From Athripsodes cinereus (lineage: Eukaryota > Arthropoda > Insecta > Trichoptera > Leptoceridae), in NCBI GenBank assembly GCA_947579605.1, contig OX388313.1, forward strand, positions 27,097,214 through 27,161,213: a stretch of DNA of 64,000 nt, in the 5' to 3' direction. Within the stretch, counting starts at the first letter, position 1, and each line of letters begins with the position of its first letter. The notes below the pieces were generated by a model. That model saw only the letters and a list, made by a program, of their open reading frames with translations. It was not told the origin of the DNA and ran no database searches. A program made the position numbers and the translations under genes. This document shows, one piece after another, positions 22,555 to 33,410 of this stretch.

Positions 22555-22885
22555 CAACCAGAACACTGGAAAACTTGCAAAAAAGCCAGAGACCCTAGTG
22601 TGTGATGTGTATCACAAAAGGTATAATTTTAATCTGAAGATATGCATCACTTGCATAATAGAAAGAGAAAGAGCATTTAGTGTCTCGACGCATACGAATC
22701 GGTTCAGGCTGGCTAAAGAGCTTGATACCACGACAACGTTCACCAATTACACCAATTACACTCTAATGCTTTTATCATATTATCAATCCTTTCAGAGCAA
22801 GGGACCGCACTCATCACTACACAGCGACTTTTTTCAGCCAACCGCATTTTATTTTTTATTTTCTCTTACAAACTTACAGTTATAA
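22555..22885 (+). other. Open frame behind a strong splice acceptor
   Basis: The acceptor TACTGTCTTTTTCAG opens a frame of about 110 codons to TAA at 22885, starting NQNTGKLAKKPETLVCDVY. A weak donor (GTATAA) at 22621 would make a 66-base internal exon instead. The segment at 22690-22755 recurs in diverged form near 63497-63560 (GAATCGGTTCAGGCTGGCT against GATTCGGTTTAGGCTGGTT), so part of it is repetitive. It could be a terminal exon, a transposon relic or chance. Confidence 0.3.
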
Positions 22886-22924
22886 CATAAATAAGAATAC
22901 ATAGCCAAGTAAATTACAATTTGT

Positions 22925-23010
22925 AAACCAGCATCTACTAGGAATCGAACCCAGGACCTTTGTGTTGCAAGTCAATTGCTCTAACCTTTAGGCTTCAGAG
23001 GTGTGTGGGT
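22925..23010 (-). pseudogene. tRNA-like sequence, SINE head or tRNA pseudogene
   Basis: The minus strand carries a perfect-type B box, GGGTTCGATTCC, with flanking CCT/AGG pairs, preceded by an A-box-like TAAAGGTTAGAGC. The acceptor arms do not pair cleanly, so it is probably not a functional tRNA. It is homologous in layout to the family A head but distinct in sequence. Confidence 0.45.
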
Positions 23011-23017
23011 ACCCTGC

Positions 23018-23410
23018 GAGGTTCATGGTGCGAGGCTTTGGAACAGACTCCCACATAACGTTCGTACTTCTTCAACATTATATTCATTTCGTAAACAAAT
23101 TAATTGTCTCTAGTCTTCATACACATTTTTCGATTTCTTTTTTTTTACTTTTTTACACTTTCACGTAATAATTACGCCGAGCAGATCCTCTCCTTTTCCC
23201 CTTTCCTTTCCCTTCCTATTCTTGTTGTACGTGTGCTTTTTATATTTTATCTTGTTTATATTATATATTTCATTTGTAGTTTTTTTTAGCATCTTGGTTT
23301 AATATACTTTTATCTATATGTATTTTCTATTGTTTTATTTTTATTTATTTATTATTTTATTTTTTTGGGTTGGCTGGAAGAAATCGCATATGCGATAAGC
23401 CCGTAAGTAT
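23018..23410 (+). pseudogene. LINE 3' end with reverse transcriptase C-terminus
   Basis: The frame from 23018 to TAG at 23111-23113 reads EVHGARLWNRLPHNVRTSS, the classic C-terminal block of CR1/Jockey-type LINE proteins (GARLWN.LP). A T-rich untranslated region follows, then GGTTGGCTGGAAGAAATCGC and GCGATAAGCCCG near 23364-23403. This links the GTTGGAAGA..CGC tail family to a coding LINE. Confidence 0.75.
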
Positions 23411-24755
23411 TTTTAGTTTTTTATAGGAAGATTTAAAAAATCTAATATTCAAATTTCTTATGTTCAATTCTGGGACTTGAAGTAAAAATATACGTTATTT
23501 CCTGCTTATTTTTAATTCTTTTCGGAAACTGATAATTTTGTTTCCATCATTTTTTTTTTATTTCTTTTTAATGTTGCGCACATTTTGTGAGTTTTTTTTT
23601 CAGGTCACTAAGATACACTTTAACCTGTTATTAAAGATAAATATCGAGAATTACAATAATTTAAAATTCTTTACGTATAAATAAAAAAAATACAGTTAAA
23701 ATTTTATTCCATGTTTAGGTATATAGGAAAAAGGTTTCAAGTCAAATAGGTTAAGCATCGAATAATATAGAACGACCATTTATATGTGTATTTTGAAATT
23801 CGAATTTGGCTAATTTCATTCATCTTGGGAAGAAACTCACACATGCATTTCTCTTTTCATTTTACAAATTCTAAGAACAGCATTAATGGAATTTACTAGG
23901 TCCTTAATAAAAACGTCATGAAGGTGTTTCAATGTTTTAATATTATTTCAATGTTTTAACAAAATATGGTTGAAACATCACTTCTATTATTTTATCAATA
24001 TTATGTTTTTAAAAATTGTTACTTTTACACTATATATGTAGGTACGTTTTTAAAGGTAAATTTTATACTTTTTCAATTTTTTTCTGGGCTTGGACACAAG
24101 ATGACAGAATCAATCTCAATAGCATTTCTTGATTGTCTTAATGAATTGAGAATATCCGATTTCTTTCATTTGTTCCCAAATATGAAGACAGAGACTCATG
24201 AGAAATATATTATTGTATATCTGTTAAATTTATTTTAATAGAAAAAGTTCCTTAAGGAATGAATAAATAAAACTAGGTCTGCGTTTTACTGTGTAACGAT
24301 TTTATTTATCAAAAAGATTTATTTGTAGGAAGTAGTCTCAGTAGCCACAAAAATGATAGTTTTTTTAAGCTTGGTAGTTTATGGCCAGGCGGCGGCCATG
24401 TTTGATTTCGGGTTTTGACAGCAAGAGATGAAAGAAATTAGGGAATGAAGGTACATGTAACCCACAACCTGAGAGATTATGTAGAATCGATATGCTCTAC
24501 CGACAAATTTCCATGACCAGGAGGAGTTTCCGTTGCAACTGTTTACAAAGCAAACAATTTTTACAATTTGGACTTAACTCATTTTCCAACACAGCCATAT
24601 ATCGATTTAAAACAGTTATTTAAGTTAGATAATTTATAATGACCAATAACAAGACAAGATGTTATAACATAGTAAGTCTTTTACCAAACACGCCTTGTGT
24701 CCCAAATATTTAAATACACATTGCAATATCAAGCATTCTTTATATATATAATGAG
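23411..24755. other. A+T-rich stretch, nothing firmly supported
   Basis: A T-rich acceptor at about 23585-23605 leads into a 27-codon frame without further support. Near 24380 the sequence CAGGCGGCGGCCATGTTTG contains a YY1-like core inside a short hydrophobic frame. Neither can be called. Confidence 0.3.
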
Positions 24756-24922
24756 TTACAATCCATTGGATTGGTCTGCAACGAGTTTGGTTTTTCTTCT
24801 CCATTCTTCTCTATTCTCCGCCAGTCTTTTCAGCTCTACGTATGAGCCACAGTTCATATCACTCTTCAGTTGGTCCATATATGCGTCTCTTGGTCGGCCT
24901 CTGGCATTTGTCCCCTCGGTCT
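24756..24922 (-). pseudogene. LINE reverse transcriptase C-terminal fragment
   Basis: The minus strand encodes a C-terminal tail of the GRPRDAYMDQLKSD type, then LAENREEWRRKTKL and a stop at 24756-24758. This GRPR..W..D(x)..A..R..W pattern ends many LINE proteins. It differs clearly from the RTE copy at 46248, so it is a separate lineage. Confidence 0.75.
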
Positions 24923-24974
24923 TACCCTATACATAAATATTTCACTCTATTCTTATGTGTATTAACTGTCCAGT

Positions 24975-25185
24975 AGGGTTACTCTTGACAAAATCTTAAC
25001 ACGATCTTAATCTAGTCTTGATCTTGATCATACGACACACGAAGTGACTATTGGCGAAAAATACACGCATACCGATCACGCGGTAGGGGTAGCGCGGTGT
25101 TTTTGACAATAGTCCCTTCGTGCGTCGTATGATCAAGATCAAGACTAGATTAAGATCGTATTTAGATTGTGTCAAGAGTAGCCCT
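24975..25185. mobile_element. Palindromic MITE, 211 bases
   Basis: AGGGTTACTCTTGACAAAAT at the left and its near complement TGTCAAGAGTAGCCCT at the right bound long arms containing TCTAGTCTTGATCTTGATCA and its complement. The loop is C+G-richer (ACGCGGTAGGGGTAGCGCGG). No clean target duplication was found. Confidence 0.75.
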
Positions 25186-25690
25186 GCAGTTCCATAAATC
25201 AACCTATTGACAAGTCAACTTATTATGACTTAACAGGACCATGTATTTTATGCCTGTAATTGATACTAATAAAAATTCTATTATTAAATTCAATAGAAAT
25301 AAAAAAAAAAAACAAGTAGAAACGTCTTCTCAAATTTTCTATTGCATAAAAACATGACAATTGGTAAAAGTAAGTACTAGATAACTATGCAAAAATTCAT
25401 CACCAAATTTTACATCAAATCAATATACCTAGAACTGTCAAAAATATTTCAATCATGGTGTTGCCAGTTTTTGAACAATTTCTAAAATTTCATTATTTTG
25501 TTATTTGTCTGGGGAGCACTTATGATATCTACAACTGTTTATTATTTTGCGTACCTACCTATATTCAATATCTTGAGCGACCCCGTGTAAATCAACAGTA
25601 GTAGGTATACAATAATTCGGAGAACTATTAACTAGATATAATATTATCTATCAAGCTAATAATTTTATTGCCAATAACACTTTATTATAA
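25186..25690. other. A+T-rich stretch, nothing supported
   Basis: No supported feature was found. Confidence 0.4.
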
Positions 25691-25699
25691 TGTAGGTAG

Positions 25700-26212
25700 T
25701 GATGTGAGAAGAGAAAATTCTCCAGAGAAATTTCTCGAGAACGAGAAATTTCTCCGAGAATTTCTCCTCTGATGGAAGAGAAATTTCTCTCCATAATTTT
25801 TCTTAGTGGTATTCTGACCTTTCGTCCATTACACTTCGCAGCCAACGTGATTGATCCAAAAATTTGTGGGGCTGATTAAGGCCCAAATCAGAGGTTTTCA
25901 ACACTTTTTTCCATGAACGTACCTGCAATTTTTTTTTTTTAACTTAAATATGGGTATGTGGGGTGTCAAACATCAAGATTTTTTATCAGTTATTAGCACT
26001 TTTTTCTATGTAGGTAGGTACCTAACATTTTTTTGTTTCCATAATTAATTGTAGCCATATTGGTGATAAATTGTCTCAACCTTTGTACATTGATTGATTG
26101 AATAAAGTATTTATTATTATTATACCTACTGTTAAATAAAAAATAAAAAAAATTCTCGGAAAATTCTCAACTTTCTCGAGATTTAAACATTATTTCTCGA
26201 GAATTCCATAAT
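25700..26212. repeat. GAGAAATTTCTC-rich element with a LINE tail inside
   Basis: Left cluster (25706-25792) has repeated GAGAAATTTCTC palindromes; a right cluster at 26150-26212 has AATTCTCGGAAAATTCTC and TTTCTCGAGAATTCC. Such clusters are common as subterminal binding sites of DNA transposons. Between them, 26048-26125 is a LINE 3' tail (GTAGCCATATTGGTGATAAA then AATAAAGTATTTATTATTAT), also seen at 50041-50105. Element ends are not defined. Confidence 0.5.
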
Positions 26213-26497
26213 ACTAAATGTAGGTACTTAATTTGAGTTTTTGTTTCCAACACATACTCATTTTATTTATATTATCAATGCGTTGTCACAATATCTCTCT
26301 CTCTTGTTGTATTCTTGTTTTATATATGTATAAACACTGTAATTGGCCTTATATTTTTTTCGTTATTATTATTTTTATTACATATTATGTGCTGTTGCGT
26401 TAATAAAGAAAAAATAAAATAAATATGCGACAAGATTTTGAGAAGTCATGTGACGCGTGGATAAAATACCCGGTGGAGAATAGGTAACTCTCTCTTC
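26213..26497. other. Short A+T-rich spacer
   Basis: Contains a T/A-rich LINE-like tail at about 26350-26425 (TTAATAAAGAAAAAATAAAA). Confidence 0.3.
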
Positions 26498-26612
26498 AAG
26501 TGTTTTCGAGTATACCGTACAAGCACGGAGAGGACAATCTGCTTGTTCGTTACTTACAGTTGGCCCGCTGGCTACCCTACTGTGGGATATACCGTGATAG
26601 TTTAGTAATTGT
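26498..26612 (+). repeat. Family B repeat, internally deleted
   Basis: TGTTTTCGAGTATACCGTAC joins directly to CACGGAGAGGACAATC, skipping the central block; then CTGGCTACCCTACTGTGGGA and CCGTGATAGTTTAGTAA. Confidence 0.7.
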
Positions 26613-26797
26613 CTATTTTTTGTGTTTATCCTACACGTTTTTTAGAGTAGGTACTTAAATGACTCAAAACATAGAGTTTTGGGTGGAGAGCCAAATAAAA
26701 TTTATAAACTCCTTTTTTCCTGCATCCAAATTTTTTTATTCACAAATAACTCGTAACGGTTGTAATGCCTTAAATGAATAATATTATCTTTTTTATT

Positions 26798-26895
26798 GCA
26801 ACGAAGAGGACAATCTTCATACTTATTGCACGTTGCATTGCAGTAAGTTTGCTGGCTACCCTATTTATGAGAAATGCCGTGATGATATATTTATT
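26798..26895 (+). repeat. Family B repeat, 3' half
   Basis: AACGAAGAGGACAATCTTCA, GCTGGCTACCCTATTTATGA and ATGCCGTGATGATATATTTA. The tail is (TTTA)n. It lies 186 bases after the preceding family B copy, in the same orientation. Confidence 0.7.
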
Positions 26896-28410
26896 TATTT
26901 ATTTTTATTTATTAACTCTTTCAAGGAACAAACAGTCAACACAGTAAGTACCTATTACAAGAATTAATGTTACATACAATATAGACCACAAGAGTCCCCC
27001 CATATTACCACAGCAAATAAATTCGAAGCAACTAAAAACAAGGAAATACATTATTATGCATTATCATATATATGGTGGAATTAATGACATATTTTCCTTT
27101 TTATATGACACTCGAGAACTTACAGAATAGTTTAAGAAATTTATATATTTACATCATCCTCAAACTGTCAGTACATTTTTTATTTTCGTCCTACACCCAA
27201 CAATAAATATTTGAGTCATATTAAACTCACAATACCTGTTTCATCTTATCGCAGTATGACCGAATGACCTACATATGTGCCGAGATCAGTAGCGTATCAT
27301 CCATACAAGCCGAAAAAAACGGTTTTCAACTGAGGTTTCCAGGCTCAATAATGATAAAATTACTCATAGTAAACAATCCGATCATTGTAAATAATATATG
27401 ACGCACAATCGCGTTCTATGTATGAGAGTGAATTCCATTTTGTTACTGCGACACGATGAAACCATCAAATTACACTCGTTATATGCAAATGAACCATGCT
27501 AGATTGTTTTTTGTTTCACTGCATGCATTATTTCTTACTAGGCTCATGTTTTTGTTCCGCTCATGTCCCTCATTCACAGCATTCAACGAATTCTCGGATA
27601 CGTTCTACGAGATGATACAGTGTAGTTAAGTTGAATTTATACATAGCCATTAATGATATACCACTAATGGCGCGACATTAGTTACGTACGTAGTTGCACG
27701 TATAAATAGCCAGTGTCACCATGCATGCATTAATGGCGCGACATTAATGGTACGTACACGCGGGAATAAGGAAATAATAAACCTAGCTTTTTGCGATGTT
27801 CCATAGATCACAGCATATGTTGTAATTTTATTATGTGGTTTATGTGACACAATGTGTTTAATTTTTATTTTTATAATTTGAAGTGATGCAGTATATTTTG
27901 TTTTTGTTTTGATTTTAATTTGATACGATGGTGGTGTTGTACAATTGTTGTTTATAACTATGTATTAAAGGCGTAAGCCGTATGTATTATTATAAATAAA
28001 TAAATAAATAAATATTCTACGAAACAGCCCTAGTCCGATTACACAAATTAAGCAACAATGGACACTATTCGTGGATATTCTTAGATAAGTGACCATATAC
28101 ATGTTGTTAAATAGTGAAATACTATATATTTTTTGTGTTTTTATATTTTACTTTTAAAGTGAAATGGAACCATTGTTTTCACTTTACATGCTTTGTATTC
28201 CTCAAGCCCATTCACTAGTTTGCAAGTGATTAAGATACTTTATATTAAATGAATAGCTTAATTATACCTAGGTAGGTACCTATGTTCTTTAAATTAATTG
28301 TGGCCCATGGTGTTGGATGATAGCTAATCTCTGAAAGATTTACCCTTTTTCTATACTTTATATAATATGTAGTTATTGTCTGTTTTGTGCTTATAATGAA
28401 TAAATAAATG
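26896..28410. other. A+T-rich stretch with LINE tails and a repeated palindrome
   Basis: LINE tails: 27880-28015 (GGCGTAAGCCGTATGTATTA then AAATAAATAAATAAAT) and 28370-28408 (TTGTCTGTTTTGTGCTTATA then AATAAATAAATG). At 27656-27760 TAATGGCGCGACATTA occurs twice around CGTACGTA-type sequence. No gene was seen. Confidence 0.45.
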
Positions 28411-28643
28411 TATTATTGAGGGTGGGCCTACCCAGCATGAAAACCATAGACACGCCACTGGTCGAGATTCTGAATACGATTATTATATGTTCGACTGTCG
28501 GTATGAGAAGATCTGCGGACGTAGTTAACACTATACATAATATTATCATTACATACTCACTTATTATGCATATAATATCGATCTTGTCGGAAATACGTAT
28601 AATAATAAAAGTATTTATTATGTATTTAGGTAAGTCTATCCAT
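28411..28643. other. hAT-like right end and spacer
   Basis: GACACGCCACTG at about 28450-28461 matches the right terminus of the element at 61582-62213. A plus frame across this region has no support. Confidence 0.35.
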
Positions 28644-28738
28644 CCATACCATCACGGCATCTCTATCACAAGTGGGGTAGCCAGCGTACCGACTTCTTGC
28701 AGTACCTAAGCATGCAAATCGTTCTCTATATTTTTCCA
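28644..28738 (-). repeat. Family B repeat, 3' half
   Basis: Minus orientation: the conserved hairpin (CTGGCTACCCCACTTGTGAT), CCGTGATGGTATGGATGG and the GCATG segment are present; the 5' part is missing. Confidence 0.75.
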
Positions 28739-28882
28739 TTAGAATATTAACGATGCTCATTTAAATAAGTACTAAATAGTTATTTTTAATTTTATTCATT
28801 TATTTTAAATGAAAATTCTTCAATGTCTTGTTAAGGCTGTATTCCATGTAAAGATTTACGTGACATTATGTTGTCATATAGA

Positions 28883-29147
28883 TCCTGTGGAGTCCTCGGG
28901 GAAAAATATATCTCCCACTCTTTTCTGTAAATTTTCGTGTGTCCTGTAAAAGGCAGGTATTCGTAAAACATCCTTACCTAATAGACATTTAATATCTTCA
29001 ATGCAGCGATGAGGTATGCCACCCATTCTGAATGTCTTAAGCTTTAATTGGCACGGAGAGGACGATTGCCATATTTTTTTAAATTCAGTCAGTCCGCTGC
29101 CTTCTCCACTTAGGGAAATACCGCGATGGTATGAATGAATGAATAAC
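28883..29147 (+). repeat. Family B repeat, full length, GAAT tail
   Basis: Best full-length plus copy: 5' CCTGTGGAGTCCTCGGGG, CTCCCACTCTTTTCTG, GTGTCCTGTAAAAGGCAGG, CCACCCATTCTGAATGTCTT, GGCACGGAGAGGACGATTG, then CCGCGATGGTATGAATGAAT. About 265 bases. No A or B box was found, so the head is not obviously tRNA-derived. Confidence 0.85.
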
Positions 29148-29213
29148 TATTTTTTTAAGCTCTGCCAATTCTTACAAAGGCAATAATCCTTAAAAGTATT
29201 TTTAAATAAATTC

Positions 29214-29485
29214 GTATCTACTACTACTACTACCAGGTATTTTACCATCACGGCATTTCCCACAAGTGGGGTAGCCAGTATACAAGCTGCATATAATAAA
29301 CATGCTAGCTGTCCTCTCCGTGCCAATATAAAATCAAGACATTCAGGATGGGTGGCAAACCTCATTGCTGAATTTAAGATGTAAAATGTGGTAATTTTTT
29401 CGAACACCTGCCTTTTACAGGACACTCGAAAACCTACGGAGAAGAGTGGGAGACCGATTCTTTACCGGGTGCTCCACGGGATACC
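29214..29485 (-). repeat. Family B repeat, full length, TAG tail
   Basis: Best-preserved minus copy, with the tail at 29217-29233 reading (TAG)n on its own strand and a 5' end CCCGTGGAGCACCCGGTAAA. It lies 66 bases from the oppositely oriented copy at 28883-29147, so a transcript through both could fold into a long hairpin. A 92-codon minus frame through it is incidental. Confidence 0.9.
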
Positions 29486-30155
29486 TACGTATATATAAAT
29501 ACTAATCAATAATGATTAATAAAATGTATTGTGCAGATTGTCTGTCTGTCTCGTGAACTTAATGACAACTTATTCCTTCATTGTACTTTTCCGAATGATG
29601 ATAACAATTACATTAACTTATTATAAGTTGGTACATATGTACACACCTAGGCATAATTATTTTACTATATTATTATAACTTATTACAACTAATTGATATT
29701 CAATCAATAATCATAACATAACACAGCTGTTCTTCAATAACAATGACAAGTCGCTTCTTTTACGTTCAGCTTAGAACAAAAACATTATGTGTGGCAAGAT
29801 TGTCCACTATTTGTCAAAATTTAAACGAAAATATGTTTTCCCCGTCGCAATAATAGAGATTAAATCATATTTAGTCGCAATGATCATAAATTTAAATGCT
29901 CATTGTTTATGAACTGTTATTTATTGTTTATCTCGTTATTGTTTAAATATTAATTGTTAATTATCTGTTATTTATAAATGTATAAAACAATTTTATTCTG
30001 GAAAATAAATTCTATATTTAATAGTGATAGGTAATATAAATATTATGACAAATTATATTATATAGCCATATGTGATAATATCACTTCAAGGGCGCATTAC
30101 AACATCTAGGATCAATATCCACAACCGTAATCAAAATCACATAATATTTAGATTT
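29486..30155. other. A+T-rich stretch, nothing supported
   Basis: No supported feature was found. Confidence 0.4.
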
Positions 30156-30157
30156 GT

Positions 30158-30269
30158 TGGAAGATTTCGTGTCTCTGCGATAAACTCGCCCATTGAGCAA
30201 TATTATTTGTATGTACCATGTTGTAATCCTATTACTGCTTTTTATTTTTGTTTACATATTTTGTATTAC
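30158..30269 (+). repeat. LINE 3' tail
   Basis: GTTGGAAGATTTCGTGTCTC, GCGATAAACTCGCCCATTG and CATGTTGTAATCCTATTACT match the copies at 17333 and 35876. Family B sequence follows immediately. Confidence 0.65.
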
Positions 30270-30432
30270 ATTACATACATCTTAAATTAGACTATGTGGT
30301 TTGCCACCCATCCTAAATGTCTTAATTATTTGATGGCACGGAGAGGACAGCTTTCATGACTACGTGCAGCTGATCTGCTGGCTACTTCACTTGTGGGATA
30401 TGTCGTGATGAGATAGTAATAGTAGTAGAACA
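30270..30432 (+). repeat. Family B repeat, TAG tail
   Basis: ACATCTTAAATTAGAC, GCCACCCATCCTAAATGTCTT, CACGGAGAGGACAGC, GCTGGCTACTTCACTTGTGG, then TGATGAGATAGTAATAGTAG. Confidence 0.85.
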
Positions 30433-30656
30433 TATTTTGTACAATAAAGTTTATGAGGTGTTATCCTATATTAGGTGTTACCCTTCCATCATTTTGGGAG
30501 TCTTCCTGGTAGGCGCCGTCCAATGGATAAACCACGTAGAATAAATTTTATACAACAAGAAAATATCTTTATAATATATTGAAAACTGTGTTCATATGTA
30601 TATTTCTTTCCACAATTTTAGATGCATTATTTCTTTACCTCGATATATATTTTAAT
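30433..30656. other. Short spacer, nothing supported
   Basis: No supported feature was found. Confidence 0.3.
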
Positions 30657-30666
30657 ATTTATAACT

Positions 30667-31509
30667 AGGGACCTGAATTTTTCGGTGTTATTTTTATGGA
30701 AAAGCGGTGTTATTATTCTGTAAAAGCGGTGTTATTTTTCGGTGTTATTTTAATGGAAAAGTGGTGTTATTTTTCAAAGATTGGTGTTATTCTTTTACAG
30801 ATTTCGGTACCATATTCTTAAAATAAATCTAGTTTTTTTAAAAAAAACAACACTTTCAGTAATTCCGGTTTTTAAGTTAAATTTAAAACTAAATATTTTT
30901 TTTTTAAATGTCTACAATTATTTAAACTTTTTATTTTACTTTTTTTAAATGTCATACCTATACCTACAAATACTTTTATTACGGTTCAAAATAAAAAATT
31001 GATATCGTAGATAATTTTTTTTCTTTTAAATTAGTCCTGCGATCAGACAACACCGTGTTATAAGAGGACAAGAATCTATCTGAATCGGCATTAGCACAAG
31101 CTATCCATATTGCTCTGCTAACTCCCTCAGCAATTTTTTTTCTTGAAGCTTCACAATATTCAATGCCTTGGCTAAGTCAATTTCACCCGCAGCCGATTGA
31201 ATTTCAATTACCTCTTTTTATTTACAGTGCGTCAATTCACGCCAATTCACGATGTCATTACCATAAAAGACACGCCACCATAGACATTCTTTCATAAATG
31301 TATGGCTATCCAGTAAATAATAACCACTTGGCCACTTTTTAGATATAGATGTTTTTAATTTTGTCATCAATTCGATAGATTATTTTATTGTTTTAATCAT
31401 ATTTCGGTTTTATTATGCTAGAATGTGGAAATTCGCGTTATTCGCGAAAAAAATGCAAATTTCGCGAATAAAGGAGGGTTTATCGCAAATGCGAAAAATT
31501 CAGGTCCCT
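30667..31509 (-). mobile_element. DNA transposon relic with 10-base target duplication
   Basis: Perfect 18-base terminal inverted repeats (AGGGACCTGAATTTTTCG) bound 843 bases, flanked by ATTTATAACT on both sides (30657-30666 and 31510-31519). Six GGTGTTATT motifs cluster just inside the left end, as subterminal binding sites would. On the minus strand, coding traces run from an ATG at about 31367: a segment ending RELTHCK then stop, followed by in-frame-like blocks EIDLAKALNIVKLQEKK and, after a frameshift, RAIWIACANADSDRF. I cannot place the protein in a family. A 9-11 base duplication fits Mutator-like elements; hAT elements would give 8. Confidence 0.8.
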
Positions 31510-31519
31510 ATTTATAACT

Positions 31520-32190
31520 CATACATGTTTCCATATGTATAAATTAAAAATCTTTATTTATACCTACGTACATAAAGCTAATATTTTCAGAATTATGTAT
31601 ATGTGCGGATATCGATTATATAATACCTATGTAAAACAATAATATTTATTTTTACATAATAATAGAATACATAACAGGCCAGCTAGCTCACATATTATGC
31701 AGTATATCACAACGTGCACTACGAAAATATAACAGTGATAACTTACAATTTTTTTAACGAGAGATATTATTTTGTGGGTGACGTTCTTTTTTAAAATATT
31801 CAGTGGTACCGTCGCTACAAATGTTATTTCGTAAATTATGCACTCTATACATGTAGTAATAAGTTACGGAGGTTTGGGTTTGTGGAAAAAATGACATTAT
31901 GTCTTAAAAGGAATACATGGTCCAGAGAAAGGGTGGTCGAAAACGTAGTGAAACTAGATCCTTAAGGATAGACACAATATGCTAAGTATAATGAATAGAA
32001 AAACATTCATGAAAAAATGCATGACTTAAAATAAAAAAACTTGCGCAAGGACTGGATTAAATTGGACTTAATACTTTCTGCCTACCTGATGATGACAAAT
32101 AAAATAACTGAAACTCAATAGGATTATCTTCAACCTTTTCACTGTGTCGGTATTTAGGTAGTAGAAATCCACAACGAAATTAAAAAAAAA
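31520..32190. other. A+T-rich stretch, nothing supported
   Basis: No supported feature was found. Confidence 0.4.
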
Positions 32191-32194
32191 CAAA

Positions 32195-32380
32195 TGTTTT
32201 CTTCTACTATATATGTTTGATTGTAAAGAGAGATGTCTTTCGTTTTGGAAGGACATTGTCATTCTCGACATTGTCATTGTCAATCTCGTCAATCATTGAG
32301 ATTGACAATGTCATTACAAGTTCAAAGACGTCTCTCTCGACAGTAAAACATTTATGATAGAAGAGAACGTGTGTTTTTTT
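32195..32380. repeat. Foldback element, copy 2
   Basis: Outer arms carry TCTTCTACTATATATG with AGAGAGATGTCTTTCG on the left and AAGACGTCTCTCTCGACAG on the right. The inner palindrome has ATTGTCAATCTCGTCAAT against ATTGAGATTGACAATG. It shares the AAGACGTCTCTCT core with 1939-2139 and 61870-62028 but is more diverged. Confidence 0.75.
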
Positions 32381-32611
32381 CTTCTATTCTATCTTTTATT
32401 AGATAATAGTTTTTATTTGTACTTGTAATATGTTTCAAACTATGTTTTTGTGTGTTAGCGATGGCTGCTTGTGCAATATTATGCTAGTGAGAACAGATGA
32501 ATAGCGGAATGTGCGATACGTAAATAATTGACTTAACTGTGGTTACATGTTTGTAGATGACAGCTGAGCTATGAACGACTTAGTTTTATTTTGTGTAAAC
32601 CATATACCTAG

Positions 32612-32672
32612 GTATATTATAGTTGTTGTCTGTTTTGTACTTTTTATCAATAAATAAAATAAAATAAAAACA
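32612..32672 (+). repeat. LINE 3' tail
   Basis: GTTGTTGTCTGTTTTGTACT followed by CAATAAATAAAATAAAATAA. Same tail type as 28370-28408. Confidence 0.55.
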
Positions 32673-33087
32673 TTCGTTTATAATTTGGTTCTTCAATCTT
32701 CTAATTCGTTACCCTCAAGTGCGATCAAAATCTCAAATATAAATTATGCAGATTATTTCTCCTTCGTTCTTAAAAAATAAATAGAATATTTTGAGTTAGT
32801 ACAGTTCAATTACATAATACCTATGTTTGCAAAATCTAGAATCAACATTTTGCTACGAATAAAGCCGCTAGCCTTTATGTATATGTACCTAAATATGAAC
32901 ATTATATATTTCGTACTTATGAAGGTATGTTAGTACCTACGTAGAAACTGTATGGTACCTTCACTGCCTACCTAGGAAGCACGCATACGTTCCATATGGC
33001 TGATTTGATTGCAGCTTAATGTTCACAAACGGTAAAGTGGAGGTGATTCTAGATGACTCTATTCTTAAGTAAACAACTACTATACTT
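32673..33087. other. A+T-rich stretch, nothing supported
   Basis: No supported feature was found. Confidence 0.4.
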
Positions 33088-33410
33088 CTATACCATCACG
33101 ACATATCCCAAAAATTGGGTAACCTGCAGCAGATCAGCTGCATATAAACTTGATTTTTTTTTAAAGTGTCCTAGCACCGCTACGCACACAGTCATAGGTA
33201 ATGTGTATTACAGAACACGTGATTGTATTAGTAACCGATTAGCATCGCTGTGATTGGCTGGTGCATTGTATGGTGTGTAGCATATACTCATTACTGAAGG
33301 ATGCGTTAGTAATCATTTACCTATGAGCGGGGCACTCTTACATAAATTCTACTCTAACAAACATGCAATCTGTCTTCTCTATCCTGCCAATTAGCCCTTA
33401 TCGGACATTA
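33088..33410 (-). repeat. Family B repeat split by a small inverted-repeat element
   Basis: Family B 3' sequence (33088-33160, hairpin side CCCAAAAATTGGGTA) and its next block (33350-33405, AACATGCAATCTGTCTTCTC) are separated by about 180 bases. That insert has inverted ends: AGTGTCC with CATAGGTAATG on the left (about 33166) against CATTTACCTATGAGCGGGGCACT on the right (ending about 33338). It looks like a MITE inserted in family B. Confidence 0.6.

Noticed and set aside
23604..23690. Exon after the T-rich acceptor
   Set aside because: Only 27 codons of A+T-biased sequence with no donor or homology.
29147..29425. 92-codon minus-strand frame
   Set aside because: Passes through a family B repeat; no protein signature.
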